NCBI RefSeq assembly: GCF_011777495.1
Contig: NZ_JAATJS010000001.1
Span: 1-64,000 of the forward strand
Reading direction: 5' to 3'
Length of the DNA: 64,000 nucleotides
Source: Microvirga terricola
GTDB lineage: Bacteria > Pseudomonadota > Alphaproteobacteria > Rhizobiales > Beijerinckiaceae
Positions within the stretch are counted from its first letter, which is position 1; the number at the start of each line of letters is the position of its first letter. This document shows, piece after piece, positions 27,214 to 36,828 of the stretch. Position numbers and translations under genes: made by a program. The notes beneath the pieces are model-generated. The model did not search any database. It was not told the origin of the DNA and saw only the letters and a program-made list of their open reading frames with translations.

Positions 27214-28143
27214 ATGAAACTCGCCAATCTCGAAACGTTTGTTCATCTGGCACGGCTGCGTCATTTTGGGCGCACGGCCAAACATCTCAACACGACGCAG
27301 CCGGCGATCTCATCACGTCTCGCGGCACTCGAGCGAGAGCTTGGTGTACAACTCATCGCCCGCGAGGGCCGTGAGTTTCACCTGACGCCAGCCGGCCATG
27401 AGGCGCTGAGGGTTATTGAGAAGATGCTCGGCGACTTCGATGGCCTCAAGCTCGGGTTCACAGATCCGGAGAACGTCGCGATCACCCTTCGCATCGGAGC
27501 CATCGACGCCATCGTCCAAACGTGGTTGCCGCGCCTCTATGATCGACTGCGCCAGACCTACCCCGGCGTCCAAATCGAGATCGTCACCGATTCCACCGTC
27601 AATCTTCTGCATCACATGAAGAACGGCGAGCTCGACATCACATTCTGCCTCGATCCAATTCTCGAGGAGGGGTATCGCAGCTTTGTCGTGTGCTCCTACG
27701 CGATGTCCTGGGTCGGCAGTCCCAAGTTGGTTGACGAGGATCGTATCTACACCGTGGCAGAACTGGGAACGATGCCGCTCATCACGTTTCAGAGGGGCTC
27801 GCCGCCCTACCGGATGATCGCGCCCTACTTTCAGGATGAAAGTGTGCTGGCATCTCAGCTTTCCAACTCCAACTCCCTTCCTACCATGATCCGCCTTGCC
27901 ATGGACGGTTTCGGCATTGCCGCCGTGCCAACGATCGTGGTGGAGAAGGAACTCGACTCGGGCGATCTGGCTTCTGTCCAGGTCAACAAGCCCTTCCCGC
28001 CCCTGACCTTCATCGCGAGCTACCACCCGGTCCCCGGTTCCCTCCTCACGGAACGGGTCGCGGAGCTTGCAAAGCGGACCGCCGCAGAGTTTTGCAGCGA
28101 GACGGTCCCAGGCCTGGCCTGGGTAGATTATAACCTTCGATAA
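27214..28143 (+). CDS. LysR-family transcriptional regulator
   Basis: 309 residues: N-terminal winged helix (NLETFVHLARLRHFGRTAKH, TTQPAISSRLAALERELGVQ) and a periplasmic-binding-protein-like effector domain (about 90-300). It lies directly upstream and on the same strand as the DUF3830/ABC/amidase/dehydrogenase operon it probably controls. The frame opens upstream at 27130, but the HTH begins straight after the ATG at 27214, so that start is used. An inverted repeat with LysR-box geometry follows the stop. Confidence 0.88.
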   Translation: MKLANLETFVHLARLRHFGRTAKHLNTTQPAISSRLAALERELGVQLIAREGREFHLTPAGHEALRVIEKMLGDFDGLKLGFTDPENVAITLRIGAIDAIVQTWLPRLYDRLRQTYPGVQIEIVTDSTVNLLHHMKNGELDITFCLDPILEEGYRSFVVCSYAMSWVGSPKLVDEDRIYTVAELGTMPLITFQRGSPPYRMIAPYFQDESVLASQLSNSNSLPTMIRLAMDGFGIAAVPTIVVEKELDSGDLASVQVNKPFPPLTFIASYHPVPGSLLTERVAELAKRTAAEFCSETVPGLAWVDYNLR

Positions 28144-28151
28144 AAAATTTC

Positions 28152-28174
28152 TATCGTTCTAATAGAGAACGATA
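28152..28174. promoter_or_regulatory. Inverted repeat, candidate LysR operator
   Basis: TATCGTTCT (28152-28160) and AGAACGATA (28166-28174) form a perfect nine-base inverted repeat with a five-base spacer and contain a centred T-N11-A (T28157, A28169), the usual LysR-type box. It lies nine bases after the lysR-type gene and about 87 bases before the DUF3830 start. A terminator is less likely, because no T run follows on the plus strand and no minus-strand gene ends here. Confidence 0.6.
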
Positions 28175-28260
28175 ATTGGACAAATAAACTTTTGACTGCG
28201 ACGCTGGCCCCGCAAATACTCGCCTGGGCGGGAAACGCCCGGCCCTTGGGGAAATTATCC

Positions 28261-28737
28261 ATGACGAAACGTCGCCTTTACCTGAAATTTGTCGAAAAGA
28301 ATGTGCAGGGCACCATCGAGCTCTATTGGGAGAACGCTCCCGTGACCTGCGAGAAGATCTGGAATGCCCTTGCCAAGCCGATCCAGGTTCCGGCCACCCA
28401 CGCCATGTTCGCCGGTCCGGAAATCATGACCGGCCTCCCCCTGGAGGCTCAAACGTTCGATCCCCTGTCCATTCCGGCCGAGAACCAGACTTGCTTCCCC
28501 ATCGCCGGCGAGCTTCTGTGGTTCTATCAGGCCAAAAACCTGATGAAGGGCATGACCGATGAATTCTGGGAGATCGGCATGTTCTACGACAACGGCGGGC
28601 GTATCTTCGGCCCCATCGGCTGGACGCCCTGCAACATCTTCGGCCGCATGACCGAGGGCCTTGAGGCGATCGCCGCGGCATGCCGCAGCATCCGTATCGA
28701 GGGCATGCAGACGGTTGAGATCGGCCGTCTCGGCTAA
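28261..28737 (+). CDS. DUF3830 family protein (cyclophilin-like)
   Basis: 158 residues, single domain of the DUF3830 type, which has a cyclophilin-like barrel. Recognisable segments are TIELYWENAPVTCEKIWNAL, ENQTCFPIAGELLWFY and FGPIGWTPCNIFGRMTEGLE. Function of the family is not established; its genes often lie beside ABC transporters and amidohydrolases. Here it is the first gene after the LysR regulator and precedes a polyamine-type transporter. ATG 28261 with GGGGAAA upstream is preferred to the longer frame opening at 28192. Confidence 0.82.
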   Translation: MTKRRLYLKFVEKNVQGTIELYWENAPVTCEKIWNALAKPIQVPATHAMFAGPEIMTGLPLEAQTFDPLSIPAENQTCFPIAGELLWFYQAKNLMKGMTDEFWEIGMFYDNGGRIFGPIGWTPCNIFGRMTEGLEAIAAACRSIRIEGMQTVEIGRLG

Positions 28738-28788
28738 TCCCCGCTTTTGATCCTGAGCAACGAACCAACGAACCAGAGGGTGAAGACA

Positions 28789-29823
28789 ATGTTTGCCAGA
28801 GTATCGCAGATCGCCGGAGTGCTCGCCGTCGCGGGCGCTCTCGCAAGTCCCGCAGCTGCCAAAGATAAGCTCGTTATCAATTCTTATGGCGGCGCTTATG
28901 AGCAGATCCACCGCAAGCTCGTGATCGAGCCGTTCATGAAAAAGTACGACGCGGATGTGCAGGTCATCACCGCCTATTCGGCGGATGCCCTGGCACAGCT
29001 ACGCGCGCAGAAGGCAGCGCCTCAGTTTGACGTGATCCATTTCTCAGGCGGTCAGGAAGTCGTGGCGGCACGCGAGGGGTTGATCAGCCCGATCAAGATC
29101 GAGGAATTGTCGAACGGCAAGGACCTTTACCCCTTCGCGACCGAGGGCCTTTCCCGCGGTGAAGGCCCGGTCCATGCGGTTGCAGCGATCGGCCTTCTCT
29201 ACAACAAGGACAAGGCCCCGAAGAAGCCCGCCAAATGGGCGGATCTGTGGGACCCGGCATACAAAGATCACGTCGTCCTGACTGATCTCTCCAATAGTTA
29301 TGGTCTGCTGGGCTTCCTGATGATGAACAAGATCAAGGGCGGCAGCATTCAAAATCCGGATCCAGGATTCGAAGCCGTGAAGGGCCTTCTCGGCAGCGCC
29401 GTTGTCGTGTCGACCTCGCCGGAGATGCAGCAGAACTTTGCGCAAAACGATGCATGGATTGCGCCCTACGCGCAGGACTATGCCTACACCCTGCGCAAGG
29501 CCGGCCTGCCGATTGAGTTCGTGCAGGGCGCGGAAGGAACGCCCGCCGTTTACCTGACCGCTAACCTCGTCGCCAATCGACCGAGCCAGGAGCTCGCAAA
29601 GAAGTTCATCGACTTCTCGCTTTCCTCCGAGGTTCAGGCCGGCTGGGCCAATGAGCTGCGGTACTCACCGACCAACAAGGCGACCAAGCTCGATGACACG
29701 GTCGCCAAGGAGGTGGTCTACGGCGAACAGGCGGTCTCCGGTCTGATGCGGTTTGATCCTGTCGCCGTCGATGCAGCTCGCGCCTCGCTCGTCGAGCGTT
29801 GGAAGAAGTTGATCGCTCGTTAA
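28789..29823 (+). CDS. ABC transporter periplasmic binding protein (spermidine/putrescine type)
   Basis: 344-residue PotD/PotF-like binding protein. A signal peptide ends in SPAAA; the mature start KDKLVINSYGGAYEQIHRKL and the AQKAAPQFDVIHFSGGQEV region are typical of the COG0687 group. GAGGGTGAAG precedes ATG 28789. Ligand could be a polyamine or a gamma-amino acid derivative, judged from the amidase and aldehyde dehydrogenase downstream. Confidence 0.88.
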   Translation: MFARVSQIAGVLAVAGALASPAAAKDKLVINSYGGAYEQIHRKLVIEPFMKKYDADVQVITAYSADALAQLRAQKAAPQFDVIHFSGGQEVVAAREGLISPIKIEELSNGKDLYPFATEGLSRGEGPVHAVAAIGLLYNKDKAPKKPAKWADLWDPAYKDHVVLTDLSNSYGLLGFLMMNKIKGGSIQNPDPGFEAVKGLLGSAVVVSTSPEMQQNFAQNDAWIAPYAQDYAYTLRKAGLPIEFVQGAEGTPAVYLTANLVANRPSQELAKKFIDFSLSSEVQAGWANELRYSPTNKATKLDDTVAKEVVYGEQAVSGLMRFDPVAVDAARASLVERWKKLIAR

Positions 29824-29843
29824 TCTGAAGGCCGGGGCTCACT

Positions 29844-30668
29844 ATGCGTGATCGCGTTGAAGATCTTGCTCTTGCGGGCCCCGGCATCCTCCTGCTCGCG
29901 CTCGCTTTCGTCCTCCCGATCGCCGAGATGCTTGGCCTGAGCATTCTCGGCACCCACCGGGAGCTGACGCTTGAACACTTTATCCGGTTTCTTTCAGATC
30001 CGTACTATCTCGGTATCGTCTGGCGGACGATCTATCTCTCATTGCTGATCACCGCGATCTGCGCCGCAATCGGCTTTCCTCTCGCCTATGTCATGGCCCG
30101 CATTCGCCCCGCGCTGCGGCTTTGGCTCATCGTCCTCATCATCCTGCCACTCATGACGAGTGTCGTCGTGCGCACGTTCGGCTGGATGGTCCTTCTGGGG
30201 CGGGGCGGCCTGATCCCGTTCACACTGTGGAAGCTCGGCTTCGTGGGGCGGAATTTCACTCTCATGCACACGGAAGCCGCGATCGTCATCGGCATGGTAC
30301 AGGTCCTCCTTCCTTTCACGACCCTTTCCATTCTCGGCGTCGTCATGAAGATCGATCGACGCTTGGAAGAGGCTTCTCGCACAATGGGCGCCGGCTTTTT
30401 CGCGACATTGCGGATTGTTATTTTGCCCCTGGCGATGCCTGGCATTCTTGCCGGCTCGCTCCTCGCGTTCACCTTGTCGGTCAGCTCGTTCGTGACTCCA
30501 TCACTTCTCGGTGGCGTACGGCTTCCGGTCGTTGCAGCCTCCATCTATGACGCGGCCACCAAAACCCTGGAATGGAATTTTGCTGCCGCCCAATCCGTCA
30601 TTCTCCTCGTCGGCGTCCTTTTGGCACTGACCCCTTACATCAAGTTGTCGGGGCGGCGTCATGGTTAA
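29844..30668 (+). CDS. ABC transporter permease (PotB-like)
   Basis: 274 residues, six predicted membrane helices and the inner-membrane coupling motif EEASRTMGAGFFATLRIVIL. First of two permeases of the polyamine-type importer. Follows the binding protein by 20 bases and overlaps the next permease by eight bases. Confidence 0.9.
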   Translation: MRDRVEDLALAGPGILLLALAFVLPIAEMLGLSILGTHRELTLEHFIRFLSDPYYLGIVWRTIYLSLLITAICAAIGFPLAYVMARIRPALRLWLIVLIILPLMTSVVVRTFGWMVLLGRGGLIPFTLWKLGFVGRNFTLMHTEAAIVIGMVQVLLPFTTLSILGVVMKIDRRLEEASRTMGAGFFATLRIVILPLAMPGILAGSLLAFTLSVSSFVTPSLLGGVRLPVVAASIYDAATKTLEWNFAAAQSVILLVGVLLALTPYIKLSGRRHG

Positions 30669-31464
30669 GGCTGTCCCCAACACGTTGCGAGTTTTCGCCT
30701 CGCTCTTCGTGGCTCTGACGCTCGTCTTCATCCTCGCGCCGCTGGTCGTGGTCGCAGGTGTGTCCGTATCGGAGAGTCAGTTCATTGCCTTTCCGCCAAG
30801 TGGATTTAGCTTGCGTTGGTTCGCGGCGATTTTCGACTCCAACGCCTACGTTCAGGCCCTGATAACGAGCCTAAAGCTCGCGACCCTGGTGACTGTAACC
30901 GCGACGATCGTTGGGGCCGGTGCGGCTATCGCTCTGCATCGTCGGCGCTTGCCTGGCACCAGCCTTCTCGCCGGCTTGTTCCTGTCTCCGCTCATTCTGC
31001 CATCAATCATCTTCGCCATCGGCCTCTTGATGCTGTGGAGTGCCACAATCGGCCCGGTCTCGTTCTGGGCGCTTTGGATCGGCCACATGGTAATTGCCCT
31101 TCCTTACGTGATCCGCACAACGCTCGCGGTGCTGGCCGATTCCGACCCCTTCTTGGAAGAAGCTGCGCGCACCATGGGCGCCAGCCGCTGGCAGCGCATT
31201 CTCTATGTGGTCCTGCCGCAATGTGTGCCGGGTCTCGCGGCGGGCGCTTTCTTCGCGTTCAACATTTCCTTCGACGAAGCGGTGGTCGCGTTGTTTCTGC
31301 GCACACCCGATCTCGTGACCCTGCCAATCCAGATCTACAATCAACTGGAATTCAGCCCCGATCCCACCGTGGCGGCCGTGTCGACATTGATGATGGGTTT
31401 GACCGTTTTCCTGATTGCGACCCTCGACCGCTTCCTCGGCATTCAACGCTTCGTCGGCACCTGA
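30661..31464 (+). CDS. ABC transporter permease (PotC-like)
   Basis: 267 residues, six membrane helices, coupling motif EEAARTMGASRWQRILYVVL. Second permease of the importer. Overlaps the first permease at its start and is one base from the ATPase gene at its end. Confidence 0.9.
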   Translation: MVKAVPNTLRVFASLFVALTLVFILAPLVVVAGVSVSESQFIAFPPSGFSLRWFAAIFDSNAYVQALITSLKLATLVTVTATIVGAGAAIALHRRRLPGTSLLAGLFLSPLILPSIIFAIGLLMLWSATIGPVSFWALWIGHMVIALPYVIRTTLAVLADSDPFLEEAARTMGASRWQRILYVVLPQCVPGLAAGAFFAFNISFDEAVVALFLRTPDLVTLPIQIYNQLEFSPDPTVAAVSTLMMGLTVFLIATLDRFLGIQRFVGT

Positions 31465-31465
31465 C

Positions 31466-32521
31466 ATGGCAACCCTTGAACTCAACCAAATCGTGAAGTC
31501 TTTCGGCTCGGTCGATGTGCTGCACGGAATTTCCCTGTCAATCGAGAGCGGCCAGTTCGTCAGTCTTCTGGGTCCGAGCGGCTGCGGCAAGACCACTCTT
31601 CTTCGCATCATCGCGGGGCTTGAGGCCGTGACCCGCGGCACCTTGCGAATTGCAGGGCGAGATGTGACGGATGTCGCGCCCGAGAACCGGGACATCGCGA
31701 TGATGTTTCAGTCCTATGCGCTTCTCCCGCATATGAGTGTCCGTGAGAATGTGCGTTTCCCGCTGCGGATGCGCAATCGGGGGACAAGGAAGGAGCAGGA
31801 CGAGCGCGTCCAGGCGACCCTCGAAACAGTTCAGCTCGGCCACCTGGCGGATCGCATGCCTCGCCAACTTTCTGGGGGACAGCAGCAGCGGGTGGCCTTG
31901 GCGAGAGCGATTGTTTCGGATCCCAAGATCCTGCTTCTCGACGAACCTTTGTCCAACCTCGACGCACGCCTGCGTGAAGACATGCAGGTGGAGTTGATTG
32001 AGCTGCATCGCAGGCTCGGCCTGACGACGGTCTTTGTCACGCACGACCAGGAAGAGGCTCTCAGCCTCTCGGACACTGTCGTTCTAATGAACGCTGGACG
32101 CATTGAGCAAGTCGGCGGCCCGCAAGAAATCTACGCATCCCCGCGGACCGGCTTTACCTCGGAATTCATCGGCTCCGCCAATCTGATCCCAGTGCGGGTC
32201 GAAGAGACAGCCGCGGGACCACGCGCCACCTTGCCTTGGGGAGAGGTCATTGCCGTCGCCCCGGGGTCCAAGCCATCTCACAAAGCGAGCTTGGTCCTCC
32301 GGCAAGAAGACATGAAGTTGTTGCCGTCGCAGACCATCATCCCGAACGGGTTCCGCGCCACCGTGGAGACCCGGGTCTTCCTCGGCGCGCGGATTCGATA
32401 CGTTCTGCGCCTGGGCGATATGCGTATCAAGTGCCTAGCCCCCGGGACGGATATCTTCGGCCCCGGGGATGCGGTTGTCGTCAGCGTTCCTGACAGCCGT
32501 GCGCAAATCATCGAAGCGTGA
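31466..32521 (+). CDS. ABC transporter ATP-binding protein (PotA-like)
   Basis: 351 residues: ATPase domain with Walker A GPSGCGKTT, Q-loop MMFQSYALLPHMS, signature LSGGQQQR, Walker B ILLLDEPLSNLD and switch His (VFVTHDQEEA), followed by a C-terminal TOBE regulatory domain. The longer open frame from 31415 overlaps the permease; ATG 31466, one base after the permease stop, is the natural start. Confidence 0.93.
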   Translation: MATLELNQIVKSFGSVDVLHGISLSIESGQFVSLLGPSGCGKTTLLRIIAGLEAVTRGTLRIAGRDVTDVAPENRDIAMMFQSYALLPHMSVRENVRFPLRMRNRGTRKEQDERVQATLETVQLGHLADRMPRQLSGGQQQRVALARAIVSDPKILLLDEPLSNLDARLREDMQVELIELHRRLGLTTVFVTHDQEEALSLSDTVVLMNAGRIEQVGGPQEIYASPRTGFTSEFIGSANLIPVRVEETAAGPRATLPWGEVIAVAPGSKPSHKASLVLRQEDMKLLPSQTIIPNGFRATVETRVFLGARIRYVLRLGDMRIKCLAPGTDIFGPGDAVVVSVPDSRAQIIEA

Positions 32522-32533
32522 CGGGGCGTCATC

Positions 32534-33334
32534 ATGGTGTCGTCATCCAGCCAGCGCGATGAGCGCGAGCACCCCGCCGAGAAAAGGCCGCTTCTCGGCG
32601 TGATTGCCTGCAATCGCACCGTGGGCGAGGAGATCGCAGCGAGCGTCATGCGGCGCTATCTCCAGGCTGCAGCTAGGCACATGGAGGCGTCCCTCGTCAT
32701 TGTCCCTAGCCTGCCCGACTATATCGACGCTCCCCGTCTAGCGAGCACCATTGACGGCATTTTGCTGACCGGCAGCCCATCGAATATTGCGGCTCGGCAC
32801 TACGAGGGCGAGTGCGCCGACGCGGAGGGGCCATTCGACGAGGACCGCGACGAAGTTGTCAAACGCCTTCTTGAAGAGGTCATCAAAGCAGGAAAGCCCG
32901 CTCTAGGGATTTGCCGCGGCCTGCAAGAAATCAATGTCGCTCTCGGCGGAACCCTGCGACGCGATCTTGCTACCAATGACACCTTCATTCCCCATCATGC
33001 GCCGCCCGAGGCGAACCTGGACGCGATGTTCTCGTGCAAGCACGACGTGCGGCTGAAAGGTGGCGGTGTTCTCGCGCAGATGTACGATGCACCGAGCATT
33101 ATCGTGAACTCCGTTCACTATCAGGGCATCAATCGCCTCGCGCCAGACCTGCATGTAGAGGCAACGGCCCCAGATGGCTTGATTGAGGCGGTGTCAGCTC
33201 GCATCGGCTCGTCCTCCATCCTCGCCGTGCAGTGGCATCCGGAATGGCAGGCGGACCGCAACACGCATTCCCAGGCTCTCCTCCGTCATTTCGGCACTCT
33301 GCTGCGCGGCGAGAGCCTGCCTACCGATCTTTGA
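32534..33334 (+). CDS. Gamma-glutamyl-GABA hydrolase-like class I amidotransferase (peptidase C26, PuuD-like)
   Basis: 266 residues. Catalytic triad visible: Cys in [18 protein letters not shown], His and Glu in VQWHPEW. PuuD hydrolyses gamma-glutamyl-GABA in the glutamylated putrescine pathway; here the enzyme follows a polyamine-type importer and precedes an aminobutyraldehyde-type dehydrogenase, supporting a polyamine/GABA role. The glutamylation enzyme PuuA and oxidase PuuB are not in the window. Exact substrate is inference. Confidence 0.82.
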   Translation: MVSSSSQRDEREHPAEKRPLLGVIACNRTVGEEIAASVMRRYLQAAARHMEASLVIVPSLPDYIDAPRLASTIDGILLTGSPSNIAARHYEGECADAEGPFDEDRDEVVKRLLEEVIKAGKPALGICRGLQEINVALGGTLRRDLATNDTFIPHHAPPEANLDAMFSCKHDVRLKGGGVLAQMYDAPSIIVNSVHYQGINRLAPDLHVEATAPDGLIEAVSARIGSSSILAVQWHPEWQADRNTHSQALLRHFGTLLRGESLPTDL

Positions 33335-33362
33335 ACAAGCACTCTTTCCCAGGAAACTGACG

Positions 33363-34796
33363 ATGTTCGACAATGCGCAGGTCTTCGTGAACGCTCGCTT
33401 TGAAGCCGGCGAGGGCACACCGGAGCAAGTGTTCAACCCCGCGACCGGCGAGTTGCTCGCCTCTTTCCCCAGCGCGAGTGAGGCGCAAGTCGACCGTGCC
33501 GTCGCAGCGGCAGAGGCGGCATTTCCTTCTTGGGCTGCCCTTACTCCTCGCGAGCGCTCCTCGGCACTGCTGCGCATAGCCGATCGGATCGAAGCCGACG
33601 CCGCGACATTTGCCACGCTCGAAGCGATGAACTGCGGCAAACCGCATCGCTATGTACTTGGCGGCGAAGTTCCCAACGTCGTCGATGTGTTCCGCTTCTT
33701 CGCCGGCGCGGCGCGTACCATGCCGGGCGTGCCTGCAGGGGAGTATCGCAATGGCCGCCACACCAGTATGCTGCGTCGCGATCCCGTCGGAGTCGTCGCG
33801 TCGATCGCGCCGTGGAACTACCCTCTGCTCATGGCCAGTTGGAAGATCGCTCCGGCGATTGCGGCAGGCAACACCGTCGTCATTAAGCCTTCTGAACACA
33901 CGCCTCTCACGCTATTGAAGCTTGCCGAGATTTTCGCAGAGGTTCTGCCGCCAGGTGTTGTCAACGTCGTGACAGGCAACGGTGCAGTCGTTGGCCAACG
34001 GCTCGTCTCTCATCCTGCCGTGCGAATGATTTCATTGACGGGCGATGTAGGCACCGGACGGAAGATTCTTGCTGCCGCTGCGGAGACGATGAAGCGTACT
34101 CATCTCGAACTCGGCGGCAAAGCGCCGGTCATGGTCTTCGATGATGCTGATCTTGATGGTCTAATTGAGACCCTCAAGGAAGCGAGTTTCTACAATGCCG
34201 GACAAGACTGTACGGCGGCGTGCCATATCTATGCGGCAGCATCGATCTACGACAAGTTGGTGAGCGATCTCGGGCAAGCCATTGCCGCCCTCCCCTATGG
34301 CGAGCCGGATGATGCCAAGGCGGAATTCGGACCGCTGATCACCGCGCGGCAACGCGACCGTGTCGCGGGCTTCGTCGACCGCGCCCGCGAGAGCGGGGCA
34401 GCAGTCATCACCGGCGGATACGCACCGGATCGTCGCGGCTTCTTCTATGAGCCGACGCTCATCGCCGCTCCGCAAAACGCGGAGATCGTGCAGCGAGAAG
34501 TCTTTGGCCCCGTGGTATCCATCACGCCGTTCAAGGATGAAGGGCAGGTGATTGGTTGGGCCAATGCCTCAAGCTACGGCCTCGCATCATCGATCTGGAC
34601 GCGAAACCAGGGCCGTGCAGCGCAGCTCGCTGCCGCTTTGCGCTACGGGGTCACCTGGGTCAACACGCATGGTGTGTTTGCTACCGAGATGCCTCATGGC
34701 GGCATGCGCAATTCCGGCTATGGCAGCGATCTCTCGATGACCGGTCTCACGGAATACACGCAGGTTCGCCATGTCATGTTCGCGCATCACCGCTAG
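33363..34796 (+). CDS. Aldehyde dehydrogenase, gamma-aminobutyraldehyde dehydrogenase-like
   Basis: 477 residues, NAD(P)-dependent. Catalytic Cys in [14 protein letters not shown], Glu in [12 protein letters not shown], Asn in APWNYPLLM. The segments around the Cys and [11 protein letters not shown] resemble PatD (YdcW) more than PuuC. It would oxidise 4-aminobutanal to GABA. ATG 33363 with AGGAAACTG upstream is used; the longer frame from 33183 overlaps the amidase gene in another frame and is not credible. Last gene of the operon, convergent with the PfkB gene. Confidence 0.85.
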   Translation: MFDNAQVFVNARFEAGEGTPEQVFNPATGELLASFPSASEAQVDRAVAAAEAAFPSWAALTPRERSSALLRIADRIEADAATFATLEAMNCGKPHRYVLGGEVPNVVDVFRFFAGAARTMPGVPAGEYRNGRHTSMLRRDPVGVVASIAPWNYPLLMASWKIAPAIAAGNTVVIKPSEHTPLTLLKLAEIFAEVLPPGVVNVVTGNGAVVGQRLVSHPAVRMISLTGDVGTGRKILAAAAETMKRTHLELGGKAPVMVFDDADLDGLIETLKEASFYNAGQDCTAACHIYAAASIYDKLVSDLGQAIAALPYGEPDDAKAEFGPLITARQRDRVAGFVDRARESGAAVITGGYAPDRRGFFYEPTLIAAPQNAEIVQREVFGPVVSITPFKDEGQVIGWANASSYGLASSIWTRNQGRAAQLAAALRYGVTWVNTHGVFATEMPHGGMRNSGYGSDLSMTGLTEYTQVRHVMFAHHR

Positions 34797-34822
34797 GCGA
34801 GGCGCGATGAACTAACTAGGTA

Positions 34823-35728
34823 TCATTCGGCGGCGATCTTTCTCAACACCGTAGCGCCGCCGGCTGCCTGGACAGACAGGCTACCGGCCTCAATGGCCGC
34901 CGCAAGGCTGGCGGAGAAGCCTTTCCCTGCCAGCCAACCATGAATGAAGCCGGCATTGAAGGCATCTCCCGCGCCGGTCGTATCGACAACGGGCACGTGA
35001 GGAGCGGAGCGAGACAATCGTTCACCTTCTCCCGTCGCCAACGTTGCGCCTTCCGAACCCTTTTTCAGCACGACAATCGGAAAATGACGGATGAGCAGAT
35101 CAAGAATTTGCTCATGGTTGGTCGCGCGGGCGATCACTGACGCTTCTTCGGTGTTGGGGAGAAACAGATCGACGCCGCGACAATTCTCGAGGAAGCCCGG
35201 GTCATGGATCAAGGCGTCGTCCCAGCTTGGATCGAGGGAGACTGTCAAGCCTTTCGCCTTCGCACTAGCGACGATGCCTGGGATCTCTATCAGAGTGGCA
35301 TACTCGGCGATATGCAGATGACGTACCCCTGGGGATGAAAGCGCAGCCTCCACCGTCGCCGGGTGGCCATGCCCGGCACGTCGCGACAAGAACGCGCGAT
35401 CCTGTGGCTGCACAATCGCGACGGTCAATTGCGGCCCGGCATCTGCTGCGCGCTCGACGAAGGTGAGATCCACTCCGCTCTCAGCAAGCGCCCCTTCGAG
35501 CCCCGCCGACAACGGATCGGTGCCGAGGCGTGTCACAAGGCTGGTATCGCGCCCCAATCCAATCAGATGAGCGGCGGTGATAAAGGCCCCACCACCCGGC
35601 ACAACCGCAACGTCCTTGGCGAAAAGCTCGCGTCCGAGAACCGGTAAACCCGCTAGCCCAGTGAAAACCAGATCGCAATAAGTCCGTCCGAGACACAGCA
35701 CACTGTGCAGCGTCCCGCTTGAGTGCAT
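34823..35728 (-). CDS. PfkB-family carbohydrate/nucleoside kinase
   Basis: About 301 residues, ribokinase fold. PfkB signature with catalytic Asp DTTGAGDAFNAGF, and an N-terminal glycine-rich stretch VVPGGGAFITAAHLIGLG. Last gene of the sugar-type operon, overlapping the ATPase gene: ATG 35728 forms TAATG with that stop; an in-frame ATG at 35740 is the alternative. It would phosphorylate the imported sugar or a product of it; substrate unknown. Confidence 0.87.
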   Translation of the reverse strand: MHSSGTLHSVLCLGRTYCDLVFTGLAGLPVLGRELFAKDVAVVPGGGAFITAAHLIGLGRDTSLVTRLGTDPLSAGLEGALAESGVDLTFVERAADAGPQLTVAIVQPQDRAFLSRRAGHGHPATVEAALSSPGVRHLHIAEYATLIEIPGIVASAKAKGLTVSLDPSWDDALIHDPGFLENCRGVDLFLPNTEEASVIARATNHEQILDLLIRHFPIVVLKKGSEGATLATGEGERLSRSAPHVPVVDTTGAGDAFNAGFIHGWLAGKGFSASLAAAIEAGSLSVQAAGGATVLRKIAAE

Positions 35729-36828
35729 TACATCCGGCATAGGGCGCGTTCAGACTTGCTATCGAACAGATAGAGGCTGCCCGCAGAAGCGTTCACCGCC
35801 ACGCGCTCACCAGCCTTCGGAATGACCTTGCCCGGCGCGCTAGCGATGACAGAAGCGCCTCCGACGTCGAGGTGCACCAACGTCTCCGATCCCAGCGGCT
35901 CGACAACAGAAACGGTTCCCGACAGACTCAGACCCTGAATACCATTCCCTTGGGAGCTAACAACAAGATCGTGGGGGCGCACGCCGAGCAGCACCTCGGC
36001 ACCCTGCGCACCGGAAATGCCGCCCGCTGACACCGCAACCGAGGCGCCAAGGCCATTGAGCTCGGCCGCATGGTGTCCCGCCTTGTCAACAAGCCGCGCC
36101 GGCAGGAGATTCATGGTGGGGCTTCCGATAAACCGCGCAGTAAAGATATCCGCCGGGTTATCATAGAGCTCCATGGGCGTGCCAACTTGGAGAATGCGTC
36201 CGTCCCGCATCACGACAATGCGATCCGCCATCGTCATCGCCTCCACCTGATCGTGCGTGACGAAGACGATGGTCGTTCCCAGGCGCTGATGCAGCCTCTT
36301 GATTTCAAGCCGCATCTGGGTGCGCAGCTGCGCATCGAGATTGGAAAGCGGCTCGTCGAACAAAAATGCGGCGGGGTTGCGCACCATGGCGCGGCCGATC
36401 GCAACGCGCTGGCGCTGACCACCGGAGAGCTGCGAAGGCCGTCGGCCGAGAAGGCTTTCCAGACCGAGGATTTTCGCGGTCTCTTCGATGCGCTTCTTCT
36501 TCTCGGATTCCGGCAGCTTCGAGGTATAGAGGCCGAAGCCAATATTCTGAGCCACCGTCATATGCGGATAAATTGCATAATTTTGGAACACCATGGCGAT
36601 GTTCCGATCCTTCGGCTCGGCTTCGTTGACGACACGGCCATCGATGGAGATGGTGCCGCCCGAAATATCCTCGAGCCCCGCGATCATGCGCAAAGTCGTC
36701 GACTTTCCGCAGCCGGAAGGACCGACAAGCACGACGAACTCACCGTCCTTGACCTGGAGGTCGATTCCGTGAACAGCCGTCGTATTGCCGTACTTCTTCA
36801 CGAGGCTGTTGAGAACGATATTGGCCAT
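35728..36828 (-). CDS. Sugar ABC transporter ATP-binding protein (UgpC/MalK-like)
   Basis: 366 residues: Walker A GPSGCGKSTT, signature LSGGQRQR, Walker B FLFDEPLSNLDA, switch His VFVTHDQVEA, then the C-terminal TOBE/OB region of CUT1 sugar importers. The ATG overlaps the stop of the lyase gene as TGATG. Works with the two permeases and binding protein upstream. Confidence 0.94.
   Translation of the reverse strand: MANIVLNSLVKKYGNTTAVHGIDLQVKDGEFVVLVGPSGCGKSTTLRMIAGLEDISGGTISIDGRVVNEAEPKDRNIAMVFQNYAIYPHMTVAQNIGFGLYTSKLPESEKKKRIEETAKILGLESLLGRRPSQLSGGQRQRVAIGRAMVRNPAAFLFDEPLSNLDAQLRTQMRLEIKRLHQRLGTTIVFVTHDQVEAMTMADRIVVMRDGRILQVGTPMELYDNPADIFTARFIGSPTMNLLPARLVDKAGHHAAELNGLGASVAVSAGGISGAQGAEVLLGVRPHDLVVSSQGNGIQGLSLSGTVSVVEPLGSETLVHLDVGGASVIASAPGKVIPKAGERVAVNASAGSLYLFDSKSERALCRM

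Noticed and set aside
28152-28174. Reading the inverted repeat as a terminator of the lysR-type gene
   Set aside because: The T run is on the wrong side for a plus-strand gene, and the T-N11-A core fits an operator better.
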